Origin: Aurantibacter_A sp965215845
GTDB taxonomy: Bacteria; Bacteroidota; Bacteroidia; Flavobacteriales; Flavobacteriaceae
Reading direction: 5' to 3'
NCBI GenBank assembly: GCA_965215845.1
Contig: CBDCEL010000004.1
Span: 1,550,001-1,614,000 of the forward strand
Length of the DNA: 64,000 nt
Shown here: positions 18,460 to 27,831 of the stretch, piece by piece
How positions within the stretch are numbered: position 1 is the stretch's first letter
Layout: every line of letters begins with the position of its first letter
Made by a program: the position numbers and the translations under genes
Notes under the pieces: model-generated
Told to the model about the DNA's origin: nothing
The model's database searches: none
Seen by the model: only the letters and a program-made list of their open reading frames with translations

Positions 18460-19074
18460 ATGAAGAGAATAGTACTCTTTGCTTCGGGTTCGGGATCCAA
18501 TGTTGAAAATATCGTTCATTATTTTCGCGATGGGCAAAATTTGGTTACCGTCTCCGCTGTTCTAGCTAACAAAAGGGATGCCAAAGTTTTAGATAGATGC
18601 AATCGATTAAAAATCAATGGGTTATATTTTAACAGGAATGCGTTTTACGATACGGATTGTGTGCTCAATATCCTAGATTCCATTAATCCCGACTTAATCG
18701 TTTTAGCAGGATTTCTCTGGAAAATGCCGGAAAAAATAATCCGCAAATTCCCGAACAAGATCATCAACATCCACCCCGCGCTCTTACCCAAGTATGGCGG
18801 AAAGGGAATGTACGGAAACCATGTTCACAATGTGGTGAAAGAAAATCGAGAATCGGAAACGGGGATCACCATTCACTATGTCAATGAAAACTATGATGAG
18901 GGAGCGGTAATTTTTCAGGCGAAAACCATTATTTCGGCCACTGATTCGGTCGAAGATATTGCAGGTAAAGTGCACAAACTGGAATATGAGCATTTTCCCA
19001 AGGTTATTGAGCAGCTATTGTTTTCCCCTGAGACTTCCCAAAAGGAAGTTCCGACTCCATCCAAGGAGGGGTAA
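18460..19074 (+). CDS. purN: Phosphoribosylglycinamide formyltransferase
   Basis: 204 residues. N-terminal RIVLFASGSGSNVENI is the phosphate-binding loop. KIINIHPALLPKYGGKGMYG carries the Asn-His catalytic part and the following Asp is in VNENYDEGAVIFQ. It makes formyl-GAR from GAR and 10-formyl-THF in purine synthesis. About the last 15 residues (ETSQKEVPTPSKEG) are unlike the family and are encoded by a dispersed-repeat-like hairpin sequence. It is divergent from acpP. Confidence 0.93.
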   Translation: MKRIVLFASGSGSNVENIVHYFRDGQNLVTVSAVLANKRDAKVLDRCNRLKINGLYFNRNAFYDTDCVLNILDSINPDLIVLAGFLWKMPEKIIRKFPNKIINIHPALLPKYGGKGMYGNHVHNVVKENRESETGITIHYVNENYDEGAVIFQAKTIISATDSVEDIAGKVHKLEYEHFPKVIEQLLFSPETSQKEVPTPSKEG

Positions 19075-19097
19075 AATCAATTTGACTTTAAATCTTT

Positions 19098-19733
19098 ATG
19101 GCAAAAAAGAAGAAGTTTTATGTCGTCTGGAAGGGAAAGCACCCGGGCATCTTCGAAACCTGGGAAGATTGCAAGGCTCAAATCACGGGTTACAAAGGTG
19201 CACAATACAAGTCTTTCGCAACTTTTGCCGAAGCCAAAAAGGCCTTCAATGGCAATTACTCCGATTACAGCAAAAAAACGGCAAAAGTTCCCAAACTATC
19301 CCAAGAAGAACTTTTAAAGTACGGCACGCCCAATTATCATTCAATTTCTGTCGATGCGGCTTCAAGCGGCAATCCCGGAAAAATGGAGTATCAAGGTGTC
19401 GATACGAAGACCAAAAAAGTACTCTTCAAACAAGGCCCTTTCAAGGAAGGCACCAACAACATAGGCGAGTTCTTGGCACTGGTACACGGCCTTGCATTTT
19501 TAAAGGAGCGAAAAAGCGATCGTATCATTTATACCGATTCGCGTATTGCCATGGGGTGGGTACGCAAAAAAAGCTGCAATACCAAACTTGAAGAAACCGC
19601 TAAAAACAAAAGGCTTTTTGACTTGATCCGAAGGGCCATCGCCTGGTTAAAGGAAAACGACTACGACACCCCGATCGTCAAATGGGAGACCAAAGCCTGG
19701 GGTGAGATTCCCGCAGATTTTGGTAGGAAATAA
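19098..19733 (+). CDS. rnhA: Ribonuclease HI with N-terminal viroplasmin domain
   Basis: 211 residues. Residues 1-45 form a viroplasmin (caulimovirus VI-like) hybrid-binding domain: KKKFYVVWKGKHPGIF and GYKGAQYKSF. The RNase H fold follows with catalytic acids in ISVDAASSGNPG, TNNIGEFLALVHGL and IIYTDSRIAMGWV. It cleaves RNA in RNA-DNA hybrids. It lies 23 nt after purN on the same strand. Confidence 0.92.
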   Translation: MAKKKKFYVVWKGKHPGIFETWEDCKAQITGYKGAQYKSFATFAEAKKAFNGNYSDYSKKTAKVPKLSQEELLKYGTPNYHSISVDAASSGNPGKMEYQGVDTKTKKVLFKQGPFKEGTNNIGEFLALVHGLAFLKERKSDRIIYTDSRIAMGWVRKKSCNTKLEETAKNKRLFDLIRRAIAWLKENDYDTPIVKWETKAWGEIPADFGRK

Positions 19734-19855
19734 GGTGGTCAGGGGGCATACGGCGTTTCGCACCCCATTATTGAAGACTTTTAACAACTTGGCCTAGGCG
19801 TCTTTCTCTATTAGCAATCGAAAACCGTATATTTGCAGCTTAATTTTTGATCCCT

Positions 19856-20782
19856 ATGGGCAAATTATTGATTGTTGGTACGGTCGCCTTTGATGAAATC
19901 GAGACGCCTTTTGGTCAGACCGACAAAATATTGGGCGGTGCCGCTACTTTTATAGGGCTTGCGGCCGCTCAGTTCGAAGTGGACTCTGCCATAGTCTCGG
20001 TAGTAGGTGATGATCTTCCGCAAGAATATCTTGACCTTCTTCGAAGCAAAGACATCGATATTTCGGGTATCGAGATTGTAGAGGGCGGTAAAACTTTTTA
20101 CTGGAAGGGAAAATACCACAACGACCTGAACTCTCGAGACACTTTGATCACCGAATTGAATACACTGGCCGATTTCAATCCTGTTGTTCCAAACAATTAC
20201 AAAGATGCGGATGTGGTCATGTTGGGAAACCTGCATCCGAACATTCAAATGAGCGTCATCGATCAGATGGAAGAGAAACCCGGGCTCATTATCTTGGACA
20301 CCATGAACTTTTGGATGGACAATACCCTCGCCGAATTAATACAGGTAATCGATAAGATCGATGTCATAACCATTAACGATGAAGAGGCAAGGCAATTGAC
20401 CAATGAATATTCCTTGGTAAAGGCAGCAAAGGAAATCCATAAGATGGGACCGAAATTTGTTGTTATTAAAAAAGGGGAGCATGGGGCCTTGTTGTTCCAT
20501 GATGACAACGTTTTTTTTGCGCCTGCACTTCCGCTGGAAGAAGTTTTCGACCCGACAGGTGCCGGTGATACTTTTGCAGGTGGGTTTTCAGGATACTTGG
20601 CCGCGACAAAAAACACAAGTTTTGAGAATTTGAAAAAGGCCGTGATCCATGGCTCGAATCTAGCTTCGTTCAGCGTGGAGCGATTTGGAACAGAACGCAT
20701 GCAAAATCTCGAGCGAAGTGAAGTCAGCAAACGGCTGCATCAATTTAGGGCCCTGACACAATTTGAAATAGAATTACAATAA
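19856..20782 (+). CDS. PfkB-family sugar/nucleoside kinase
   Basis: 308 residues from ATG 19856 (an upstream TTG at 19847 adds three residues and is less likely). N-terminal GKLLIVGTVAFDEIETPFG, central Asn/Glu-rich TINDEEARQLTN and the ATP/anion-hole motif DPTGAGDTFAGGFSGYLA identify the PfkB/ribokinase fold. Family substrates include adenosine, ribose and fructose; the substrate here is not fixed. It lies between RNase HI and purF on the same strand, so a purine or nucleoside link is possible. Confidence 0.88.
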   Translation: MGKLLIVGTVAFDEIETPFGQTDKILGGAATFIGLAAAQFEVDSAIVSVVGDDLPQEYLDLLRSKDIDISGIEIVEGGKTFYWKGKYHNDLNSRDTLITELNTLADFNPVVPNNYKDADVVMLGNLHPNIQMSVIDQMEEKPGLIILDTMNFWMDNTLAELIQVIDKIDVITINDEEARQLTNEYSLVKAAKEIHKMGPKFVVIKKGEHGALLFHDDNVFFAPALPLEEVFDPTGAGDTFAGGFSGYLAATKNTSFENLKKAVIHGSNLASFSVERFGTERMQNLERSEVSKRLHQFRALTQFEIELQ

Positions 20783-20966
20783 AATACATGCCTCAATTTT
20801 TGGGGCTTTTTTGATATAACAATTTTGCTGATCGAAATAACAAAGACCAATTCTTAAAGAATTGATCGTCCATAATAGATGACGATTGACCAATATCCTT
20901 TTTGAGATGGTCACGACACAAGTGCATAATTCAAAAGTTCTAAATCTTAAACAATAGCCACAAACA

Positions 20967-22865
20967 ATGAGCGATGCGATAAAGCACGAATGCGGAATTT
21001 CCCTTATCCGCCTATTGAAGCCGCTGGAATACTACAAGGAAAAATATGGCTCGGCTTTCTACGGGGTAAACAAGATGTACCTGATGATGGAGAAGCAGCA
21101 CAACCGGGGCCAAGATGGTGCAGGTTTCGCCAGTATCAAATTAGATGTGCCCGTGGGTTCTCGATTCATGAGCCGCGTTCGTTCGGTTCAACAACAACCT
21201 ATTCAAGACATCTTCGCGCAAATCAACCAAAGGATAAATTCAGAACTGCAAGAACATCCTGAATACAAAGAGGATGTGGCCCTACAAAAACGAAATATTC
21301 CATATATCGGGGAGTTGCTCTTGGGGCACGTGAGGTATGGTACCTTCGGTAAAAATAGTATGGAAAGCGTGCACCCCTTCCTAAGGCAAAACAACTGGAT
21401 GCATCGAAACCTCATCGTCGCCGGTAATTTCAATATGACCAACGTGCATGAGTTGTTCGACAATCTCGTTCAACTGGGGCAACATCCTAAAGACATGGTC
21501 GACACGGTTACCGTCATGGAAAAAATTGGTCATTTTCTCGATGATGCCGTTGCCAAGTTATACAAGCAGATCAAAAAGGAAGGATATAACAAACGGGAGG
21601 CTTCAGCCCTCATCGCCGAGCGGTTGAAAGTTTCCAAAATATTGAGAAGGGCGGCGAAAAATTTCGATGGCGGATTCACCATGGCGGGCCTTATCGGGCA
21701 TGGTGATTCCTTTGTTTTGCGTGACCCGGCTGGCATTCGACCTGCATATTACTACCAAGATGAAGAGGTGGTCGTAGTCGCTTCGGAAAGGCCGGCCATA
21801 CAAACAGTGTTCAATGTGAAATATGACAGTGTTAAGGAACTAGATCCCGGGCACGCCATTATCATCAAAAAAAGCGGAAAAACCGTCGTCAAGGAAATTC
21901 TTGAACCCAAAGAACGAAAAGCCTGTTCATTTGAGCGCATCTATTTTTCCAGGGGAAGTGATAAAGAAATTTATCAAGAACGCAAGGAACTCGGCAAACT
22001 GCTTTTTCCACAGATCCTGAAATCAATCAATAACGATTTAGAGAACACCGTATTCTCATATATTCCCAATACGGCAGAGACCTCTTTTTTCGGAATGGTC
22101 AAAGAAGCGCAAAACTATCTGAACAAAAAAAAGGAGGAACAGATTCTTTCGGCGGGCCCATCAATTTCTAGCGAAAAACTGCATGATATTCTGAAAGTAC
22201 GGCCTCGTATCGAAAAAGTTGCTATCAAGGATGCCAAACTTAGAACCTTCATCACCCAGGATAGCAGCCGTGATGATTTGGTCGCACATGTATATGACAT
22301 TACCTATGGTTCGGTCAAAAAGAACGATAGCCTTGTTATAATAGATGATAGCATCGTTAGAGGAACCACGCTCAAAAAAAGTATACTACGTATTCTAGAC
22401 CGATTATCGCCTAAGAAGATTGTCGTGGTCTCCTCCGCCCCTCAAATACGATATCCTGATTGTTACGGGATCGACATGGCAAAGTTGGAAGATTTTGTTG
22501 CTTTTAGGGCTGCTTTGGCCCTTCACAAAGAACGAAATATGATGGGTGCCATCGATGACATTTATCAAAAATGTCTCGACCAGACCAATAGCCCTGACAA
22601 GGACGTTATAAACCACGTCAAAGAATTCTACAACCCTTTCACCACCGAGGAAATTTCCACAAAAATCGGGGAGCTTTTAAGTTCGGAGGATATAGGGGCC
22701 GAAGTTCAGATCATCTATCAGACAATCGAGAACCTGCATCTCGCCTGCCCCAAAAATCTGGGTGATTGGTATTTCACTGGAAATTACCCTACAGATGGTG
22801 GCAACAGGGTGGTCAACAGGGCCTTTATCAACTTCTATGAGGGTAAGAATCAAAGGGCCTATTAA
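20967..22865 (+). CDS. purF: Amidophosphoribosyltransferase (long Bacteroidetes-type)
   Basis: 632 residues, longer than the ~500 of E. coli PurF. Catalytic Cys follows a short propeptide in KHECGISLIR (Cys9). QHNRGQDGAG and GHVRYGTFG are glutaminase motifs. The PRPP loop is LVIIDDSIVRGTTLKKS. It makes phosphoribosylamine from PRPP and glutamine, the first step of purine synthesis. It is transcribed alone; the region after its stop holds four small-RNA repeats. Confidence 0.95.
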   Translation: MSDAIKHECGISLIRLLKPLEYYKEKYGSAFYGVNKMYLMMEKQHNRGQDGAGFASIKLDVPVGSRFMSRVRSVQQQPIQDIFAQINQRINSELQEHPEYKEDVALQKRNIPYIGELLLGHVRYGTFGKNSMESVHPFLRQNNWMHRNLIVAGNFNMTNVHELFDNLVQLGQHPKDMVDTVTVMEKIGHFLDDAVAKLYKQIKKEGYNKREASALIAERLKVSKILRRAAKNFDGGFTMAGLIGHGDSFVLRDPAGIRPAYYYQDEEVVVVASERPAIQTVFNVKYDSVKELDPGHAIIIKKSGKTVVKEILEPKERKACSFERIYFSRGSDKEIYQERKELGKLLFPQILKSINNDLENTVFSYIPNTAETSFFGMVKEAQNYLNKKKEEQILSAGPSISSEKLHDILKVRPRIEKVAIKDAKLRTFITQDSSRDDLVAHVYDITYGSVKKNDSLVIIDDSIVRGTTLKKSILRILDRLSPKKIVVVSSAPQIRYPDCYGIDMAKLEDFVAFRAALALHKERNMMGAIDDIYQKCLDQTNSPDKDVINHVKEFYNPFTTEEISTKIGELLSSEDIGAEVQIIYQTIENLHLACPKNLGDWYFTGNYPTDGGNRVVNRAFINFYEGKNQRAY

Positions 22866-22972
22866 GGGGTTTTATCGATGAAGTGCAATGTTTTATGTAT
22901 TTCATCGATAATTTAAGCTTTTAATCGTTTTTATCGTTGATTAGAAAAACTGCCAAGTTACATTTAAACTTG

Positions 22973-23048
22973 CCATAGCATAAGTAGGTTAAGTTCATGG
23001 TAAGATTTGGGGCAAAAAGGTGGAGAAAATCTCCACCTTTTTATTTTT
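22973..23048 (+). ncRNA. Small RNA repeat, copy 1
   Basis: Core starts CCATAGCATAAGTAGG, continues TTAAGTTCATGG and TAAGATTTGGGG, then the terminator stem AAAAAGGTGGAGA / TCTCCACCTTTTT with loop AAA. CCAU near the 5' end can pair with AUGG 24 nt later, a second weak stem. A TACATTTA element (22959-22966), close to TAnnTTTG, ends 6 nt upstream. Function unknown; I recognise no published family with certainty. Confidence 0.7.
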
Positions 23049-23239
23049 ATGTGAAGCCAAGTCTTCTTCGAAACTTAGGCCGTTCCCTGTCCTCTCCCAA
23101 TACGATGTCGATTTCTGCAAACGTCGTCTTATCCTTTGAATAGACCACAAAAGTCGCGGACCAAACACTTAATCTGAATAATCGGGAGTTTAACAAAGAT
23201 GTTTCGGTAGACAGACCCGTTAACATACATTTGAAGAAC

Positions 23240-23312
23240 CATAGCATAAGTAGGTTAAGTTCATGGTAAGATTTGGGGAAAAAGGCGGAACAATGTTCCG
23301 CCTTTTTATTTT
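23240..23312 (+). ncRNA. Small RNA repeat, copy 2
   Basis: Same core as copy 1 (CCATAGCATAAGTAGG, then CATGGTAAGATTTGGGG). The terminator stem has different bases, AAAAAGGCGGAAC / GTTCCGCCTTTTT with loop AAT, showing compensatory change. A perfect TAnnTTTG element (TACATTTG, 23227-23234) ends 5 nt before the core, placing the likely transcript start at or near the CC. Confidence 0.75.
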
Positions 23313-23575
23313 CAATCGATACCTCAATAAGGCCAAAACGAAATGAGCTATACTTTCCGTCCTATTTAGTTTAAGACTTTCAATTCAATCATGCTGTAAT
23401 ATGGAAGTCATTTTCTGGAAAACGACGGATGTCCAGGCTACTTGAACCATAGGTTTTGTAAACCCTTTCTTAATGCTTTATAGGATTAAAGACATATGAT
23501 TGCTTTTAATCCATAGATCTGGGTGTTTATCTAAAACCTTTTTTTTCGGATACATTTCACTCTATTTTTGGAGGA

Positions 23576-23647
23576 CCATAGCATAAGTAGGTTAAGTTCA
23601 TGGTAAGATTTGGGGAAAAGGCGGAACAATGTTCCGCCTTTTTATTT
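23576..23647 (+). ncRNA. Small RNA repeat, copy 3
   Basis: Core identical to copies 1 and 2; the terminator stem is as in copy 2, one A shorter. The TAnnTTTG element TATTTTTG (23563-23570) again ends exactly 5 nt before the core, after a different flanking sequence. This fixed distance, with unrelated flanks, supports a conserved promoter. Confidence 0.75.
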
Positions 23648-23777
23648 GGCCAAGGCCTTATTTAACAAGGTTTGACTTTCTTTTTTGGAAAAATTCCCCC
23701 AATAATCAACCTATAAATAACTTAAAAATTCCTAAAATTCCTTTTTTATTTCCTGTATTACCAGTAATTTAGCATTG

Positions 23778-23853
23778 CCATAGCATAAGTAGGTTAAGTT
23801 TATGGTAAGATTTGGGACGAAAAGGGTAGAGACTTCTCTGCCCTTTTCTATTT
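23778..23853 (+). ncRNA. Small RNA repeat, copy 4 (most divergent)
   Basis: Core CCATAGCATAAGTAGG, then TTTATGG instead of TTCATGG, TAAGATTTGGGA, and a third terminator stem AAAAGGGTAGAG / CTCTGCCCTTTT with one G-U pair. The C-to-T change in the core extends the CCAUA/UAUGG pairing by one base pair. A TAATTTAG element (23765-23772) ends 5 nt upstream, an imperfect match to TAnnTTTG. Confidence 0.7.
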
Positions 23854-23945
23854 CCTATAAACTCTATTGGACAACCTATTAAAGCATTGAAGTATTAGTC
23901 AGGCCATTTTACCCCGCTCCCCATTTCGAGGTCTAAGTGTAGCAA

Positions 23946-23980
23946 TAAAAAAACCATCCTGCCCGGTCGGGCAGGATGGT
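23946..23980 (-). terminator. Intrinsic terminator of superoxide dismutase
   Basis: Stem ACCATCCTGCC / GGCAGGATGGT with a short loop. On the minus strand it is followed by TTTTTTT. It lies 26 nt after the dismutase stop codon. Confidence 0.85.
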
Positions 23981-24006
23981 GTATCCTTCATAACTAGAAC
24001 TATTTT

Positions 24007-24615
24007 CTACTTATTCGCTGCGTACAGCTCACTAACTTTGTCCCAATTGATCACATTGAAAAAAGCGCTCACATAATCAGGTCTTCTGTTTTGATAATTA
24101 AGGTAGTAGGCATGTTCCCACACGTCTAACCCTAATATGGGATGACCTTCACAACCTGAATTTGGCATCAAAGAGTTGTCTTGGTTCGGAGTGGAACAAA
24201 CTTTGACATTGCCCCCAGGGTGAACACACAGCCATGCCCAGCCCGAACCAAAACGAGTGCCGGCCGCAGCACTGAACTTCTCCTTGAAGCCTTCAAAAGA
24301 GCCAAATTCCTCGTTAATCGCATCAGCGAGTTCTCCTGATGGGCTACCGCCACCATCGGGCGACATAATCTCCCAAAATAGTTTATGGTTATAGTAGCCT
24401 CCTCCATTATTGCGAACGGCAGCGTTTGACATATCCAAATTCTTCAATATATCTTCAATCGACTTTCCGTCAAGGTCGGTCCCTTCTATCGCCCCGTTCA
24501 GTTTTGTGGTATATCCGTTATGATGTTTTGTATGGTGGATCTCCATAGTTCTTGCATCGATATGGGGTTCCAATGCATCATATGAATAAGGTAATTCTGG
24601 TAATTCAAAAGCCAT
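24007..24615 (-). CDS. Superoxide dismutase (Fe/Mn family)
   Basis: 202 residues. Metal ligands: His in DARTMEIHHTKHHNGY, His in GGGYYNHKLFW, and Asp/His in GLDVWEHAYYLNYQNRRPDYV. It converts superoxide to oxygen and peroxide in the cytoplasm (no signal peptide). Metal preference (Fe, Mn or cambialistic) is not clear from the visible residues. Ends at a strong terminator; convergent with the small-RNA repeats. Confidence 0.95.
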   Translation of the reverse strand: MAFELPELPYSYDALEPHIDARTMEIHHTKHHNGYTTKLNGAIEGTDLDGKSIEDILKNLDMSNAAVRNNGGGYYNHKLFWEIMSPDGGGSPSGELADAINEEFGSFEGFKEKFSAAAGTRFGSGWAWLCVHPGGNVKVCSTPNQDNSLMPNSGCEGHPILGLDVWEHAYYLNYQNRRPDYVSAFFNVINWDKVSELYAANK

Positions 24616-24702
24616 TTTTATAGTATTTTAAATTAATATTCAACAGTCTCAAATTTACATTTTTAAGCGACATAATACATCAATAATTTGTAAAGAACTC
24701 TT

Positions 24703-27700
24703 TTGGAATCCGTAATTTGCACCAAAAAGCACTTGCAGGTCTCCTCTTTCAAAATCTACAAGGCATCGGCCGGATCGGGCAAGACCCGAACCTTGGTCAA
24801 AGAGTACCTGAAAATTGCATTGGCGCATCCGAATAATTTCAAAAATATACTGGCGATAACCTTTACCAATAAAGCGGTAAATGAGATGAAAGAGCGCATC
24901 TTGGATAGTCTATACGACTTTGCACTAGAAGAGCTTCCCGAAAAAAGCCAAAGTCTTTTTCAAGAATTGGTCGATGAACTCAACATTCCGACTACAGAGT
25001 TAAAGGAGAAAAGTCGTGTCATTCTCAAGACCATCTTGCATAACTATGCCTATTTCGATGTTTCGACCATTGACAAGTTCACCCATCGAATTATTCGATC
25101 CTTTGCAAAAGACCTTAAATTGCCCCAAAACTTCGAACCCGTGGTGGACACCGACCTACTGCTGGATGAGGCAATTTCACGAGTTCTTCAAAAAGCGGGC
25201 GAAGACAGGCAATTGACCCAGGTTATCATCGATTTTGCCTTGGAAAAAATAGAGAACGAACGAAGTTGGGATATCACTTTTGACCTCACTCGCATCGGCC
25301 AACTCTCGTTCAACGAAAATCACTCAAGCCACCTTGAACGCCTCTCGAAAAAGTCGATACCCGATTTCACCGGACTTAAGAAGGTGCTGCTGCAAAAAAT
25401 CGCTTCGCTTGAAAAAGAAATGACCACCAGGGCAAATGACACCTTGAAAAACATCTTGGAAAGTGGTCTTCAATTCGAAGATTTCACCCGCCAAACCTTA
25501 CCAAACCATTTTAAGAATTTTGTCCATCAAAAATTCGAGCCTTCCAAACTATACAACAATAAGCTGCAAGAGAACCTTGAAAATGACAAGGTTCTGAAGA
25601 GCGGTGTTGAACTTCCTACGAATGATTTCATTACTTCGTTGCATCGTTCATATCTCATTTTGAGAGACTTGGTATATAGTCATTCCTATCTAAAGAATAT
25701 TTACAACAATGTAACTCCTTTGGCAATACTGAACACGATTCAACAAGAAATCGACAAAATCGGCAAGGAGCGCGATCAAATTCCGATTTTCAAGTTCAAT
25801 CAAATCATATCTGAAGAGATCAACGACCAACCGGCACCATTCATTTACGAGCGCCTGGGTGAAAAATACCGACATTACTTTATTGACGAGTTTCAAGATA
25901 CATCGGCGGTTCAATGGAACAATTTGGTTCCGTTGATCGACAATGCACTCTCGGCCGAGGGCGGGTCATTGTTCTTGGTCGGTGACGGAAAACAAGCCAT
26001 ATATAGGTGGCGCGGCGGCAAGGCAGAACAATTGCTCGACCTCTACGCGGAGAATGACAATCCATTTGTAATAAGGCCCGTGACCAAAAACCTTCCCAAA
26101 AACTTTCGCAGCTATAGTGAAATCATAAAATTCAACAATGATTTTTTCGGATGGTCGAGCAAACATCTCGATAATCAGATGTATCGAAGTATGTTCCACG
26201 ATGGAAACAATCAAGAACCCAACACAAAGAAAGGTGGGGCGGTCAGTATTCATTTTCTTGAAAAGGAAAAAGAGAAAAACATCGATGCGCTCTACTGCTA
26301 CTCAACGTTTCTAATAATCAACGAAATCGCCCAAAAAGGCCATCCGTTAAGTGATATCTGCGTTCTCGTTCGCAGTAATAAGAAAGGCACGCTAATGGCC
26401 GACTACCTGACCGAAAAAAGGCTTCCCATAATTTCTTCTGAAAGCCTTTTGTTGAGGAGTAGTGAAAAAATTCGCTTTCTAATCAACCTTTTGCGGTATG
26501 GCAGTGGCCCGTATGAGAAGGAGCTCTCGTATGAAGTCTTGTGTTATCTGGCCCCCAAAACCAAAGGACGGCACGAGTTCATCAAAAAAAATCTGGATAC
26601 GCTAAAAACCTTCCTAAAAAAAGACTATGGTTTTGACCTTGATTCCATGCAACGCTTCTCTGTGTATGACTCATTTGAATACGCCATAAGGCAATTCAAA
26701 TTGGCCCCTACATCAGATGCCTATATCGTGTTTTTGATGGATTTTGCCTTGGAGGTCGAACAAAAGGTCGGTGTCGGTGCACATCATTTTTTAGCCCATT
26801 GGGAAAAGAAAAAAGAAAAGCTGGCCATTACGAGTTCAAAAAATACAAATGCCATCAAAATAATGACCATACATAAGGCCAAAGGACTTGAATTTCCGAT
26901 CGTCATCTTTCCATTTGCCGACGAGCTAATCTATAATCGACGGGAGAAGAAGATGTGGGTTCCGTCCAATTCATCCGTTTTAAGCGGCTTCGATCAAGTA
27001 TTGCTAAACGAAAAGGAGGAGGTTGCCGAATACAGTGACGAAGCTTCGTCGGTGTTTCAAGAGGAAAAAGAAAAGATGCAATTAGATGCCCTAAATGTAC
27101 TCTATGTCGCTTTGACGAGGGCCGAAAAAGCCGTTTTCATACTTTCGGAAAAAAAATCAAACTCGGCCATAAACCAAAAAATAAACCGCTACTCAGACTT
27201 GTTCAGTCGTTATCTAATGGAAAAAGGCCTATGGAATGATGGGCAAAGCACCTACAATTTTGGAGAACTAGCCAAAAACACGATCAAGGAAGAATCACAA
27301 CAAAACACAACTGAACTAAAATACCAATACACTTTTAAGGACAGGCCCGATTTTAAAATCGTTACCAAAGGTGCATCCCTTTTGAATACCGACCGTGGGG
27401 ATGCCATTGAGCATGGCAATCTTATACATTATATATTAGGTCTGATCAAAACACATAACGATCTTGACAAAGCGATTGAAGAAGTCATCCGTCAAGGAGA
27501 TTTGGATCAAGACCAAATAAAGGAAGTTCGAGGGAAAGTAGAGCAGGTTTTATACCATCCCCATTTATATGAATTTTTTGACAACGAGTATGACGTTTTC
27601 AATGAACGGGATATCTTGAAAACCGACGGAAGTATTTTGAGGCCCGATCGTATAATGGTTTGCGGCAATGAGGCTTCCGTCATCGATTATAAAACAGGCC

Positions 27701-27825
27701 TGAAGAATCCCCGGTACAAAGAACAGCTCTACACATACTCAAATGCATTGGGTGAAATGGGTTTCACCGTTAAAAACAGAATCATTATATATATAGGTAA
27801 CGAAATTAAACCAGAATTTATCTAA
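24703..27825 (+). CDS. AddA-like UvrD helicase-nuclease (recombinational repair)
   Basis: 1040 residues from TTG 24703. Another TTG at 24733 gives the more family-like N-terminus MQVSSFKIYKASAG; no ATG is near. Walker A is ASAGSGKT (21-28), Walker B IDEFQDTS (394-401), motif III LFLVGDGKQAIYRWRGG, motif VI NVLYVALTRAEKAV. The C-terminal PD-(D/E)xK nuclease has RPDRIMV and IDYKTG (Asp995). With an AddB-like partner (30551) it should process double-strand breaks. The stop lies 6 nt before kbl. Confidence 0.9.
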   Translation: MESVICTKKHLQVSSFKIYKASAGSGKTRTLVKEYLKIALAHPNNFKNILAITFTNKAVNEMKERILDSLYDFALEELPEKSQSLFQELVDELNIPTTELKEKSRVILKTILHNYAYFDVSTIDKFTHRIIRSFAKDLKLPQNFEPVVDTDLLLDEAISRVLQKAGEDRQLTQVIIDFALEKIENERSWDITFDLTRIGQLSFNENHSSHLERLSKKSIPDFTGLKKVLLQKIASLEKEMTTRANDTLKNILESGLQFEDFTRQTLPNHFKNFVHQKFEPSKLYNNKLQENLENDKVLKSGVELPTNDFITSLHRSYLILRDLVYSHSYLKNIYNNVTPLAILNTIQQEIDKIGKERDQIPIFKFNQIISEEINDQPAPFIYERLGEKYRHYFIDEFQDTSAVQWNNLVPLIDNALSAEGGSLFLVGDGKQAIYRWRGGKAEQLLDLYAENDNPFVIRPVTKNLPKNFRSYSEIIKFNNDFFGWSSKHLDNQMYRSMFHDGNNQEPNTKKGGAVSIHFLEKEKEKNIDALYCYSTFLIINEIAQKGHPLSDICVLVRSNKKGTLMADYLTEKRLPIISSESLLLRSSEKIRFLINLLRYGSGPYEKELSYEVLCYLAPKTKGRHEFIKKNLDTLKTFLKKDYGFDLDSMQRFSVYDSFEYAIRQFKLAPTSDAYIVFLMDFALEVEQKVGVGAHHFLAHWEKKKEKLAITSSKNTNAIKIMTIHKAKGLEFPIVIFPFADELIYNRREKKMWVPSNSSVLSGFDQVLLNEKEEVAEYSDEASSVFQEEKEKMQLDALNVLYVALTRAEKAVFILSEKKSNSAINQKINRYSDLFSRYLMEKGLWNDGQSTYNFGELAKNTIKEESQQNTTELKYQYTFKDRPDFKIVTKGASLLNTDRGDAIEHGNLIHYILGLIKTHNDLDKAIEEVIRQGDLDQDQIKEVRGKVEQVLYHPHLYEFFDNEYDVFNERDILKTDGSILRPDRIMVCGNEASVIDYKTGLKNPRYKEQLYTYSNALGEMGFTVKNRIIIYIGNEIKPEFI

Positions 27826-27831
27826 TACATT

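Larger units (their letters stand above)
22866..24006. other. 1.1-kb region without protein genes, carrying four small-RNA repeats
   Basis: Between the convergent purF and superoxide dismutase genes no convincing protein gene is seen. It holds four copies of a ~75-nt repeat unit, each with terminator and -7-like element, separated by unique AT-rich sequence with no other clear feature. Start-to-start distances are 267, 336 and 202 nt. Confidence 0.85.

Noticed and set aside
23047..23247. 66-codon minus-strand frame between small-RNA copies 1 and 2
   Set aside because: Runs through the start of copy 2 and has no clear start signal or familiar sequence.
22973..23853. CRISPR array or mobile element for the four repeats
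   Set aside because: Spacers are 190-265 nt, repeats carry terminators and -7 elements, and there are no cas genes, target-site duplications or transposase.
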